Source of the DNA: Pirellula sp. | Lineage (GTDB): Bacteria; Planctomycetota; Planctomycetia; Pirellulales; Pirellulaceae | DNA length: 51,003 nucleotides | Assembly (NCBI GenBank): GCA_021736575.1 | Contig: JAIPFP010000010.1 | Span: 1-51,003 of the forward strand | Reading direction: 5' to 3' | Shown: positions 1 through 8,581 of the stretch, piece after piece | How positions within the stretch are numbered: position 1 is the first letter of the stretch | How the letters are laid out: the number at the start of each line of letters is the position of its first letter | Notes under the pieces: model-generated | What the model saw: the letters and a program-made list of their open reading frames with translations, nothing else | Databases searched by the model: none | Told to the model about the DNA's origin: nothing | Position numbers and translations under genes: made by a program

Positions 1-19
1 GGCATCGCGATAGACAACC

Positions 20-2290
20 TCAGCCGGACACCAGGATTTTTGTGGCGTCTCTTGCAGCTATTTCCGGTTGCAACGCCGTCAATGCAATTCCCGATACGAC
101 TTTAGTGATGTTGTGGTCGATCTGGTCAGGAATCCCCCAATGGTTTCCGTCGGCAGTGGTCATGTAAATCGAAAGCGTGTTGTGGCCGCTGCCAGGTCGC
201 TCGCCTATCACATGAAGCAACGTTCCCTTGGCTGGCAAACCACCGAAGAGCGTTTCCCCAATGCGGTAGCCGGCTCGAACTCTGCCTGAATAAACAAGCA
301 GATGCTCCGGAGCAACCCCAAATCCGGCTGTCTGCAGCTCTTGCCGAAGAGACACCAGCAGCCTCACCATTTGGTCTTCGGTCATTACGGCCAATGCATT
401 CAGACCATCGGATATCACGATCTGAGCGTTGTATCGACCGTTGTGTGTCGCTCGTAGGTCGCGAACTTTTGCAACCGAAGATTCGGAGAGTCGTTCACCC
501 GACGTCGGATGCAGAATGTAGTCGTTGCGATCGATTGAAAGCGTCGCCAATGGCACAACTCGCGGAATGTTTTGTTCGGTTTCCTTGGTCAACTCCTTCC
601 AAATGCATTCCTTGGCACTTGCATAGATGCGATGAATCTCGTGCGACAACTCGGGTTTCGGCTTCGAGGGTTCCACGCTAAATCCTTCCGCAATGAAAAG
701 TCCTCTCGATCGAACCATCGCCATTTGTGCGGCAGCTTCTTCTTGCAGTTGTTTCTCGCTACGTGCATCTCCTTTCAGGCGGCGGTACTCGGCGTAGACC
801 CAAGCGGGATTCCCAAAGTGTTTGGTCGGTTTCCCTTCTGCGTCGACGACTCCAAGACGCTGAAAGAATCGCCACATTCGATCGTCGACTTTGTAGCCGA
901 ATTTCTCGCGAATGTGGACATGGTCATGAAAGCTCGTGGTGAGGTAACCAAGCATCGGATCCGTGCGAGTTGGCAGGGCCATCAGGTAGCCTGGGTTCGC
1001 CGGCATGATTTCATCGATGCACCATCCCAGGTCGTCCAACGTGACGTCCATGTGCAGCGTTGTGCAGATGTCGAGTCCGATCATCAACCCATGCAGTTTG
1101 CCCATGACAATGTCTTCCAGACAACAACGGACGAGTTGTTCCCTTGAGCGAAAGACTTCAGGGCCAATGAATCCTGCCACGTCATTCAAATGCACCCAAG
1201 GAGTTTGAGCGACTCCATTCGCGTCATTCTCGTCTGCCACTGTCTTTGCAAGTGACCTGGCAAAACCATATTTGCGAGATTCGAGCAAAACCATGTCCAA
1301 GCCTTTGCCATGCCCGTTGGTGAAATCTGCTCCCTGTCCCGTTTCGAAGTAGAGGGCAAACTTGCTGGTCCGCGATCGTGCGTGCTTGATCATTTTTTCG
1401 ACGGAGATATCAAATGTACCGTTGGCGGCATCGTTGCCTGCGATGCTCTGAAACCATAGGGCCGTCGACTTTGGGAATCGCCGTTCGGCCTCCGCTTGCA
1501 CGTCGATGTGGGCTAAAACGCAATGCGGTAGTATCTCAGCGATATCGAAAGTTTCAAGGACTTCTTTCAGGGCCAATTCGATGGCTGCCACCGAGTCTGG
1601 GTCGCTTGATACGGGATTTGTACCAACAAGCACATCACCTACGGCAAATGCAAACGCATTGAACAGCTGCCAGCGAATGTCATCGACATTGTCGGTAGGT
1701 GAATTCGGTTGAACGCGGGCTCCCATATAGCCGCGTGCACCAAGATTCGTACCTGGGAGTGGGTTGAAGACTTTCGATCCAACTCGAACCAGTTCGTCGT
1801 TTGTCATCAGACGGACAACGTACGCAATCACGTCGCTCGATAGTCCTTGGCGTATCGCATGGATCTCAGCTTCGCTTCGCTCCAACAAAAATCGCTTCAA
1901 GTCCCCAAGCGTCATCGCGCCGATGCGAGTCTGGATGGCTGCGTCCACAGCATCACCGATGAAATGAAAGAGTTCGTCGCGTTCTGGGGAAAGTTCGTCA
2001 ATTTGCGCGAGTGTTGTGTTCGCTAGCAACTCCCGCGATTGGATTCGCAACGCTTCGCTTGCTGCGGCGACGCCAACGATTTCGTCACCCTCTTTGAAAT
2101 CGTTGGCGGCTCCCAACATTTTCTTGTACAGTTCCTCATCCCATTCGCCGCGAACCCGATGGATCCAATCGACCAAGTTTTCACCCTCGATGGATGGTGA
2201 GAATGGCGATGCTCCAACGGCAAAGTGGCCGAGGGTGGCATTCAACGCGACTCCGGTGAGACTCAAATCAAGAAACCGCCGTCGATACAT
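20..2290 (-). CDS. eutBC: Single-chain ethanolamine ammonia-lyase (EutB-EutC fusion) with Tat-like leader
   Basis: Predicted adenosylcobalamin-dependent lyase converting ethanolamine to acetaldehyde and ammonia. The 756-residue product reads as a full large subunit (about residues 38-530, including the GVAAAS block near the start and the RGLFIAEG ending typical of EutB) followed directly by a full small subunit (about 550-756, with QIVISDGLNA and GERPGSGHNTLSIY, typical of EutC). The subunits are normally separate genes. Extra residues 1-37 precede the usual EutB start and contain a twin-arginine-like RRRFLDL stretch and a hydrophobic segment, so export is possible. That would be odd for a B12 enzyme that normally works in the cytoplasm. 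A YciI-like gene ends 12 bases upstream on the same strand. No reactivase, shell or transporter genes of a eut operon are visible. Start is ATG at 2290 and stop TGA at 20-22. Family assignment is firm; location and activity are inference. Confidence 0.9.
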   Translation of the reverse strand: MYRRRFLDLSLTGVALNATLGHFAVGASPFSPSIEGENLVDWIHRVRGEWDEELYKKMLGAANDFKEGDEIVGVAAASEALRIQSRELLANTTLAQIDELSPERDELFHFIGDAVDAAIQTRIGAMTLGDLKRFLLERSEAEIHAIRQGLSSDVIAYVVRLMTNDELVRVGSKVFNPLPGTNLGARGYMGARVQPNSPTDNVDDIRWQLFNAFAFAVGDVLVGTNPVSSDPDSVAAIELALKEVLETFDIAEILPHCVLAHIDVQAEAERRFPKSTALWFQSIAGNDAANGTFDISVEKMIKHARSRTSKFALYFETGQGADFTNGHGKGLDMVLLESRKYGFARSLAKTVADENDANGVAQTPWVHLNDVAGFIGPEVFRSREQLVRCCLEDIVMGKLHGLMIGLDICTTLHMDVTLDDLGWCIDEIMPANPGYLMALPTRTDPMLGYLTTSFHDHVHIREKFGYKVDDRMWRFFQRLGVVDAEGKPTKHFGNPAWVYAEYRRLKGDARSEKQLQEEAAAQMAMVRSRGLFIAEGFSVEPSKPKPELSHEIHRIYASAKECIWKELTKETEQNIPRVVPLATLSIDRNDYILHPTSGERLSESSVAKVRDLRATHNGRYNAQIVISDGLNALAVMTEDQMVRLLVSLRQELQTAGFGVAPEHLLVYSGRVRAGYRIGETLFGGLPAKGTLLHVIGERPGSGHNTLSIYMTTADGNHWGIPDQIDHNITKVVSGIALTALQPEIAARDATKILVSG

Positions 2291-2302
2291 TGCCGTACTC
2301 CA

Positions 2303-2617
2303 CTACTCGAATAAACAACCAGCTACCACTGTCCAAGACCGAACAACCCAACGGCTTATCAAGCCGTTTTGAACATAGGGATCGCTCTTTGCGAACGCTT
2401 CTGCTACTTCTGGCCCGTCGCCGCAGAACAGCAGGACCGCTCCGTCAACCGGATTTGCGAAAGCGCCTCCAAGCAGCAATTCTCCCCGCAACGCAGCTGC
2501 GGTTGCAAGGGCAAGATGCTGCGAACGAAATGGCATGCGTCGAACGGAGTAGTCCGCTACGACTTCGTAGAAAAGCAAAAAATGCTCTTTGGAAACGATC
2601 GGTTCAGGAAGTGTCAT
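2303..2617 (-). CDS. YciI-like protein
   Basis: Small 104-residue protein resembling the YciI family, a ferredoxin-like alpha/beta fold. The recognisable part is residues 30-95: a His-rich segment (RSQHLALATAAALRG), the GGAFANPVDGAVLLF strand pair and the SDPYVQNGLISRW block, which matches the DPY.xxGL motif of this family. Members are small enzymes or enzyme-associated domains of mostly unknown substrate. It lies 12 bases upstream of eutBC on the same strand and is probably co-transcribed, but a functional tie to ethanolamine metabolism is only inferred. No clear ribosome-binding site precedes the ATG at 2617. Confidence 0.8.
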   Translation of the reverse strand: MTLPEPIVSKEHFLLFYEVVADYSVRRMPFRSQHLALATAAALRGELLLGGAFANPVDGAVLLFCGDGPEVAEAFAKSDPYVQNGLISRWVVRSWTVVAGCLFE

Positions 2618-2881
2618 TCGTTTTGGTCCAACTTTGGCGGCGATCGGCGAGAAGTAACCGAATGAACATTATAGCTGAAATGCAGAGCGTTGGATGGTTG
2701 TTTACGCCGTGAGGCACGAACGAGCGTGCGAGTCGCGAGCGCCTCGACTACGTCGATTTTGTGGGTAGTGGATCTTGTTAAAGAGCCTTGCGGCATCTGC
2801 CGTTTGTTGCATTTCCGGACGGACTGTGATAAACCATCGAGTTGTATTGCAATTCGGTCCTCGCTTTCAAATGCATTGAAT
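2618..2881. other. Divergent intergenic region between yciI-like/eutBC and holA
   Basis: About 260 bases separate the minus-strand YciI-like start from the chosen holA start on the plus strand, so promoters for both directions should lie here. I see no convincing -35/-10 pair, repeat or RNA. Open frames crossing it on both strands have no recognisable protein features and are treated as noise. Confidence 0.4.
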
Positions 2882-3970
2882 ATGGCTGCCAAGACAGCAT
2901 CGGAAAAAACTGCCTCCAAACCGACCGCGATTCATGCCTTTGATTTCGTAGAGTCGAATCCCGCGACTGCAATGCCTCCAATCATCGCGTGCTTTGGATC
3001 GGATGACTTTTTGCGGCGAATGGCCATCCATCATTGGATCGTTAGCTCCAAACTCGATTCAGAAACGATTCGCTCGTACGACGGCGACGAGGATAGTTGG
3101 CGAGATGTTCACGACGAGCTTGCGACTCGCTCCTTGTTCGATGCCGGAGGCGGACGACTTGCGATCGTTCGCGGGGCGGACAAATTCGTCACCAAGAACC
3201 GCGAGGCGCTCGAACGCTGGGCTGAAAACTTCGCTCCCGATTCGAGTTTGGTGCTTGAATTGCAGACTCTCGCCGCCAATACAAAGCTTTACAAGCTAAT
3301 CGCCAAAAATGGTATTTTGGTAAACTGCACGCCTCCCCAAAAGGCATCCTGGGGAAATCCGCCCGACGAAAAAGCCATGCAGAAATGGATACTCGGATGG
3401 GCCAAATCAAAACACGGCCTTCAATTGTCACCGAAGCAAAGTTTGCTGGTCATTGAACGAATTGGTGCCGTTTGCGGATTAATCGATTGCGAATTGGCAA
3501 AACTGGCATTGTTTGCAAATAGCTCGGGGAACGTGCCGGACGAACGCGTTTCGGAGTTGGTCGGTGGCTGGCGGACCCAGACCGCGTGGGAGTTGGCGGA
3601 TGCAATCGCGGACGGACAGGTCGCGGTCGCCATCGAACAGTTGGACAAACTGCTGACTGCGGGCCAGAATGCGGTTGGATTGATGGCCCAACTCTCTTGG
3701 TCGCTCAGAAGATTTGGTTTAGCGGCACAACTCGTTGAGCAATCGGAGCGAGTTGATAGTAGAATACCGTTGTCGGCTGCTTTGGAGCGATCTGGGTTCA
3801 ATCGTTTCGATGTTGCCAAGGCCGAATCGCGATTAAAGCGAATAGGTCGACCTCGCGCCAAAGAAATGCTCGTCTGGTTGGTGGATCTTGAACTGAAGCT
3901 AAAAGGGAGTCACAGCAACGATCAGCGTGCACGGCTGGCTCTCGAATCGTTGATCATGAAATTGGGTTAG
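2882..3970 (+). CDS. holA: DNA polymerase III delta subunit
   Basis: Delta subunit of the clamp loader, which opens the sliding clamp in the replisome. The 362-residue product has the family's opening strand followed by the GSDDFLRR motif (about residues 38-45), the FDAGGGRLAIVRGADKF block around 85-100 and the helical C-terminal collar domain ending in LELKLKGSHSN...ARLALESLI. Overall length is usual for HolA. The frame stays open upstream to 2690, but those residues are not HolA-like. ATG at 2882 (MAAKTASEK) was chosen; ATG at 2972 (MPPIIACFGSDD) is a shorter alternative. A secreted hypothetical protein follows 46 bases downstream and may be read through from this gene. Confidence 0.88.
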   Translation: MAAKTASEKTASKPTAIHAFDFVESNPATAMPPIIACFGSDDFLRRMAIHHWIVSSKLDSETIRSYDGDEDSWRDVHDELATRSLFDAGGGRLAIVRGADKFVTKNREALERWAENFAPDSSLVLELQTLAANTKLYKLIAKNGILVNCTPPQKASWGNPPDEKAMQKWILGWAKSKHGLQLSPKQSLLVIERIGAVCGLIDCELAKLALFANSSGNVPDERVSELVGGWRTQTAWELADAIADGQVAVAIEQLDKLLTAGQNAVGLMAQLSWSLRRFGLAAQLVEQSERVDSRIPLSAALERSGFNRFDVAKAESRLKRIGRPRAKEMLVWLVDLELKLKGSHSNDQRARLALESLIMKLG

Positions 3971-4016
3971 TCTATTCGTCTACTTGTACTGGAACTGGAT
4001 CATGTTGGTGCGTTGC

Positions 4017-5594
4017 ATGTCCAAATTGGAAACTGGCCGATTTGAAGGATTGTTCGTATTCCTTTTCATTTGGTTGCAGGCTAGTTCCGTCGTTGAAGCC
4101 CAGAACCCACTCGAGTCGGGGACGTTTTCGCTTTCTGCGCAAGGACTTGCCGATCCGTCGATAGCCAGAATAACGCCCAGCGAGCTTTCCGTACAAGACT
4201 CCACTGGTTCTGTCACACGATACCAGCGTGCTCCACGCTACGACACAACGGATCAATTGTTGTTGGGTTATAGTTCTAGACAAGCACAACAAGTCATCCG
4301 ATGGCCGGCCAACAACTCTGGCCGAATGCAAATCGGAACGCTTCAGAATGGCCAGGTGCAATTCGCATGGAGCAAGATGAACATCGTTGCATCGCAGCAG
4401 ATACCTCCGTCGAACCCGTCCGCCGATGTGCTTCCACCTGGGTTGGAGGATGTGGATCTGCTCGGTCGATTGAGGAATAACCAAGGCCAGGGAGCAACTT
4501 CTGGCTATGCCGGCAACCTGTTGAACTTGCCCCAAATGACGGCCATGTCTTTGGCCTCTGGCGACATCAACGAGCGACAATTTCTGTCCATGCAGGGGGG
4601 CAATCAGCTTGGCTTCGTCAATCAAGCGACCGGTGTCGACGCCGCCTGGTACATCGCGCCTGTGTCGACCAATGTCGTCCGCCTTCAACAACGCTTTCAG
4701 AACGACTGGTTCGCAATCGGATTGGGAAATGTTCCCAACGCAAATCTCATGCACACCCGACTTGGCAACCGCAGACTGGGTGGGGCGACAGGCTCATTGC
4801 CACTTTCGCTGCTTCCGATCCACAATGGAGCCGACCAACTCTGGCGTATCCAAAACATGTCTGGTGGAGGCTATTGTTTCGAAAACGTGATGTACCAAGG
4901 CATGGGGCTTACTTGCGTTCCAAACCAAGGGCTGTTTCTGCAGCCGATCACCTATAACCCTTGGCAAGTTTGGTGGCCACAGACCCCTACGTTTGTGTTG
5001 CCGCAGCCTCAGTTCAGAACGACTCAACATCAAGTTGTGCCGAACCAACCGCTGGGTTCGACAACCGTGCAAATCGTCAATTCACACAGCGATACGTTGC
5101 TGGTTTTGGTTGCCGACCGCCGCAATCCGCAGCAACTTCAAAAATTGCGAATCCCTTCGCGCGGCAGTGAGCGTATCCAATTGGATCGCGACGCTGGTGC
5201 GACCATTATCGAAACGGTGGAGACGTTGGATGCATTCGGAAACTGGCAACAGCAGCAATTCAAAACAGCCATTCCACCGAGCGTTTTATACGATATCAGC
5301 GTGTACGAAGAATTCTTGCAATCGATCGCAATCGATCGAACAGGGAAAAGTCCTAATCCAATCGAAGATATCAATTACCAACCGCGGGCTGTCGGCTTTT
5401 TTCTCGTACCACCTGGTGACGATTTGCCAGCGCAAGCAGAACTCGATGCGTACCGAATTGCCGACGATGCACACAATCCCGGCGCCGTGCGCAAGCTGAG
5501 TCAGCGAGACTTGGAACGAAAAAGCGCTGCACCAGCGACGGATCCACTCAAAGACTTGCTGAAACAATTCCAGAAACAACGGGGAGCCTTTTGA
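4017..5594 (+). CDS. Secreted hypothetical protein with ricin-like segment
   Basis: Predicted exported protein of 525 residues. From the ATG at 4017 it begins with a signal peptide (hydrophobic GLFVFLFIWLQASSVV, cleavage expected near EA-QNP). Upstream in-frame ATGs at 3984 and 4002 would only lengthen the N-region. A central segment (about residues 225-320) with repeated NDWFAIGLGN, GADQLWRIQNMSGGGYCFEN and GLFLQPITYN resembles the Q-x-W pattern of ricin-type beta-trefoils, but the match is loose. The last 100 residues are charged. Its stop overlaps the TTG start of the next gene, so the two are probably translated together. No function can be assigned. Confidence 0.72.
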   Translation: MSKLETGRFEGLFVFLFIWLQASSVVEAQNPLESGTFSLSAQGLADPSIARITPSELSVQDSTGSVTRYQRAPRYDTTDQLLLGYSSRQAQQVIRWPANNSGRMQIGTLQNGQVQFAWSKMNIVASQQIPPSNPSADVLPPGLEDVDLLGRLRNNQGQGATSGYAGNLLNLPQMTAMSLASGDINERQFLSMQGGNQLGFVNQATGVDAAWYIAPVSTNVVRLQQRFQNDWFAIGLGNVPNANLMHTRLGNRRLGGATGSLPLSLLPIHNGADQLWRIQNMSGGGYCFENVMYQGMGLTCVPNQGLFLQPITYNPWQVWWPQTPTFVLPQPQFRTTQHQVVPNQPLGSTTVQIVNSHSDTLLVLVADRRNPQQLQKLRIPSRGSERIQLDRDAGATIIETVETLDAFGNWQQQQFKTAIPPSVLYDISVYEEFLQSIAIDRTGKSPNPIEDINYQPRAVGFFLVPPGDDLPAQAELDAYRIADDAHNPGAVRKLSQRDLERKSAAPATDPLKDLLKQFQKQRGAF

Positions 5595-6850
5595 GCGATT
5601 CCATTCCGCCGATGGCAGATGAAACGCCATTCCAGCTATCCGAAAATGCACCCGCCAATGTCGAGTTTATCAGCAACGCCGAGCAACCATTGTCGAGGCG
5701 AAAGCGGCCGAAGCGCAAACGCACGAATTGGCCCTTGCTCACCATTGCGATCGGTATTGTTTGTGTTTACATCCTTTACGTTTTTGCCCTGCCGGAAATA
5801 CAAGTAGCAATTTTTCGATCGCGATTTCCAAAAAAATTGATCCCGCCTGAGCTTGCTCTCAAATCGTCAACAAGAATCTTGTTGCGAACCTGCGAGTTTC
5901 TGTTCGTGGGGTGGTTCTTTTATCTAGGTGCGAGCATCGGCAGTTTTTTGAACGTCGTGGCTGGGCGAATGCCTGAGGGTAGAACGATTGTTTTTGGCGG
6001 GTCAAAATGTCCTTATTGCAACACCAGACTGAGCTTTCTCGACAATACGCCCGTTCTTGGTTGGTTGCTTGTCCAAGGCAAATGTCGCACGTGCCGGTTG
6101 CCGATTGCGCCTCGCTACCTCATGATCGAGGTGGTCATTGGTGCAATCTTTGTTTGGATTGGTCTTTGGGAATTGGTCTCTTCAGGATCGAACTTGCCCC
6201 ATTGGGATTCGTCCGGGCGAAGCGGATTGACGTCTCTGGTCCTTTTTACGCAATGGCAACTGATTGCTGCGGCCCTTTCTCATGCCGGCATGTTTGCCGT
6301 TCTGATCATGCTTGGCGTTGCTAACGAAGGCCGAAAACCGTTCCCCATTTTGCCGTTTCTCGTGATGGCAGCCGCTGTTGCGAGCCCGAAAATTTTCAAT
6401 CCCTCGCTGGATTTCGTCTCTTGGAGTGAGCCATTTCAGCGCAGCCTGATTTCGAAACTTGGGCCGATCGCAAATCCGCTCGTTTCCATCCTACTCGGCG
6501 GTCTGTCAGGCCTGGGCTTGGGTTGGATTTCGTCCTTCTGGATTGCGGAGCGCGCCAACTCGATTGTTGAGCGGCACTGGATCGTGAAGCGGCACTGGAT
6601 CGTGAAGCGGCACTGGATCCTCCAATGTTTTTTAATCGGTTCGGTACTAGGTTGGCAAAGCGTTGTGACTATCGTATTGTGTAGTTTGATTGTCTACGGA
6701 ATGATACGAGCCCTCTGGTCGTCGCGTTCGGTTTCCATTCAAAGTGTCCAGTCCGTCGAAGCGTTTGTGCCAAGCATGTGCCTTATCGGGATTTGCATGT
6801 TGCACCATTCCCTGTGGCGGCAAATAGCCTACCTTATAGGTATCGTTTAG
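5591..6850 (+). CDS. Prepilin-peptidase-like membrane protein (N-terminal domain only)
   Basis: Polytopic membrane protein of 419 residues carrying the N-terminal domain found in type IV prepilin peptidases: the GASIGSFLNVVAGRMP signature (113-128) and two zinc-type cysteine pairs, C140-x2-C143 and C165-x2-C168, at the usual spacing. In bifunctional PilD proteins an aspartyl protease domain with GxGD follows. Here the following helices lack both catalytic aspartates, so peptidase activity is not expected. An 18-base tandem repeat inserts WIVKRH units around residues 327-343. The start is either TTG 5591, overlapping the previous stop as TTGA, or ATG 5612 seven codons in. No pilin genes are nearby. 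It may be a degenerate peptidase or a methyltransferase-only relative. Confidence 0.75.
   Translation: MSDSIPPMADETPFQLSENAPANVEFISNAEQPLSRRKRPKRKRTNWPLLTIAIGIVCVYILYVFALPEIQVAIFRSRFPKKLIPPELALKSSTRILLRTCEFLFVGWFFYLGASIGSFLNVVAGRMPEGRTIVFGGSKCPYCNTRLSFLDNTPVLGWLLVQGKCRTCRLPIAPRYLMIEVVIGAIFVWIGLWELVSSGSNLPHWDSSGRSGLTSLVLFTQWQLIAAALSHAGMFAVLIMLGVANEGRKPFPILPFLVMAAAVASPKIFNPSLDFVSWSEPFQRSLISKLGPIANPLVSILLGGLSGLGLGWISSFWIAERANSIVERHWIVKRHWIVKRHWILQCFLIGSVLGWQSVVTIVLCSLIVYGMIRALWSSRSVSIQSVQSVEAFVPSMCLIGICMLHHSLWRQIAYLIGIV
6562..6620 (+). repeat. 18-bp in-frame tandem repeat
   Basis: Two complete copies and a partial third of an 18-base unit beginning gcggcactggatcgtgaa lie at 6571-6588, 6589-6606 and 6607-6619, inside the prepilin-peptidase-like gene. 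They keep the frame and encode repeated RHWIVK residues. The copies are identical, which suggests recent slippage expansion. Confidence 0.85.
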
Positions 6851-6908
6851 ACGCGTCTTTACGATGCCAACCCATTTCCTCCCTTTCTTAGTATAGGACC
6901 CGCCTGTT

Positions 6909-8450
6909 ATGAAAATTGCGTTCCATCGATCTTCGATGCAATTGCTTGCGATCGCAGCGTTTTCTTGTTGCGTTTCATCTGGACTTGTGCGACACGTGCA
7001 TGCAGATGTCAAATTGCCGAATGTTTTCTCGGACCATATGGTTTTGCAGCAAGGCCAAGAGAATCGAATTTGGGGCACTGCCACAGCCGGCGAGAGCGTT
7101 TCGATCTCGATCGCCGATAAGTCGATCGAAACCAAAGCGGATGCCAAAGGCTATTGGGAGACGAAGCTCCCATCCATGAAGGCTAGCAGCAATCCGATCA
7201 AGCTTACGATCAAAGGCTCGAGCGTCGTTGAAATCAACGATATCTTGGTTGGCGAAGTTTGGATCTGCTCTGGCCAATCCAATATGCAATGGGCAGTAGC
7301 GGCATCCAACGATGCGGACCTCGAAAAACTGACGTCAAACTTCCCCAACATCCGCATGATCAACTTCCCTCAAATCGGAACACAGGAACCGATCTGGAGT
7401 CACGATGATCGCAAATGGATGGTAAGTGGGCCTAGCACAGTGTCAGGATTTTCTGCAGTCGGTTATTTCTTTGCGAGACAAATTCATCAAACGACGGGTA
7501 CACCGATCGGCATGATCAACAACGCTTGGGGTGGCTCGGCCGCCGAAGCATGGGTCAATCGAGACTTGATGAAATCGGACGGTCGCTTCGCAGGACTGCT
7601 GAAGCGATGGACAGGACTCGAAGAGAGATTTGCAGCCTTGTCCGCCAAGACAGATCGTAATGAAGCCGAAAATAAAGAGCTGAACGGACTTCAAGGACAA
7701 ATGAGAGGTAACGCGCGACCAGGCAACATCTACAATGGCGTCCTAAAGTCGCACATTGGTTACGGAATCAAAGGAGCCATTTGGTATCAAGGTGAATCGA
7801 ACGCCGGACGAGCGTATCAGTACCGTGACCTGTTCCCTTTCATGATCGAAAACTGGCGCAAGGAATGGGGACAAGGTGATTTTCCATTTTATTGGGTTCA
7901 ACTAGCTGACTACCTGCCAGAACGCACCGAGCCCGGCGATAGCGATTGGGCCGAATTGCGAGAGGCGCAAACGATGACAATGGACAAGCTAGCCAATTCC
8001 GGTCAAGCGGTGATTATTGATATCGGCGAGGGAAAAGATATTCACCCCAAAAATAAGGTGGATGTTGCGCGACGGTTGGCGAGGTGGGCACTTGCGAAAC
8101 AGTACGACCAGGCAATTGAATTTCAGAGCCCGCGATACGAATCGATGGAAAAAATCGAGGGGGGAATCGCTATTAAGTTTTCAAATGTCGGCAAAGGCTG
8201 GCGTCCGTTTGATGTGAACGAACCTAGAGGCTTTACGATCGCTGGCGAAGACAAGAAATTCTACAACGCAGACGCAAAAATCCTGCCGGACGGTCGTATT
8301 GAGGTTAAGTCAGCAAGCGTATCTGCACCTGTTTCGGTTCGCTATGCATGGGCACAAAATCCGATCTGCAATATGTTCAGTCAAAACGGCTTGCCGCTAA
8401 CACCGTTTCGAACCGATGATTGGACTGGCATTACAGCCGGCAAGGATTAA
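6909..8450 (+). CDS. Sialate O-acetylesterase family protein
   Basis: Predicted secreted SGNH-type carbohydrate esterase that removes O-acetyl groups from sialic acids or plant-type sugars. The 513-residue product starts with a signal peptide (hydrophobic 10-22, cleavage near HA-DV). A beta domain with the family opening LPNVFSDHMVLQQ (36-48) follows. The nucleophile block is CSGQSNMQW (Ser124), a second conserved block is IWYQGESNAGRA (291-302), and the C-terminal Asp377/His379 pair (KDIHPKNK) completes the triad. Length and motif order are normal for the family. It stands alone, 58 bases after the previous gene, and ends just before a palindromic repeat array that separates it from a convergent dehydrogenase gene. 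Confidence 0.9.
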   Translation: MKIAFHRSSMQLLAIAAFSCCVSSGLVRHVHADVKLPNVFSDHMVLQQGQENRIWGTATAGESVSISIADKSIETKADAKGYWETKLPSMKASSNPIKLTIKGSSVVEINDILVGEVWICSGQSNMQWAVAASNDADLEKLTSNFPNIRMINFPQIGTQEPIWSHDDRKWMVSGPSTVSGFSAVGYFFARQIHQTTGTPIGMINNAWGGSAAEAWVNRDLMKSDGRFAGLLKRWTGLEERFAALSAKTDRNEAENKELNGLQGQMRGNARPGNIYNGVLKSHIGYGIKGAIWYQGESNAGRAYQYRDLFPFMIENWRKEWGQGDFPFYWVQLADYLPERTEPGDSDWAELREAQTMTMDKLANSGQAVIIDIGEGKDIHPKNKVDVARRLARWALAKQYDQAIEFQSPRYESMEKIEGGIAIKFSNVGKGWRPFDVNEPRGFTIAGEDKKFYNADAKILPDGRIEVKSASVSAPVSVRYAWAQNPICNMFSQNGLPLTPFRTDDWTGITAGKD

Positions 8451-8460
8451 GGTGAGCGTC

Positions 8461-8545
8461 GTAGCACAGGCTGCTAGCCTGTTTTTTATGGACAGGCTGG
8501 CAGCGCTGGCAGCCTTTTTTTTATGGACAGGCTGGCAGTCTGTCC
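8461..8545. repeat. Palindromic caggctggcagcctg-type repeat cluster, possible bidirectional terminator
   Basis: Three imperfect palindromes in a row: acaggctgctagcctgt (8466-8482), ggctggcagcgctggcagcc (8495-8514) and acaggctggcagtctgt (8527-8543). Runs of T (8482-8487, 8515-8522) follow the first two. The unit is repeated with a ttatgga spacer, so it is a small mobile-type repeat. Sitting between convergent genes it could also stop transcription from both sides. Confidence 0.75.
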
Positions 8546-8581
8546 TACGTGAATCCGATGGTCGCACCCGGCAGGTACGAC

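Noticed and set aside
572-1147. Plus-strand open frame of 191 codons opposite eutBC
   Set aside because: It runs antisense to a well-supported EutBC sequence and shows no protein features.
2614-2919. Minus-strand frame of 101 codons between yciI-like and holA
   Set aside because: Overlaps the holA start region antisense and has no recognisable domain or ribosome-binding site.
6540-6620. Short tandem repeat considered as a CRISPR-like array
   Set aside because: Units are contiguous with no spacers, in frame and inside a membrane protein gene.
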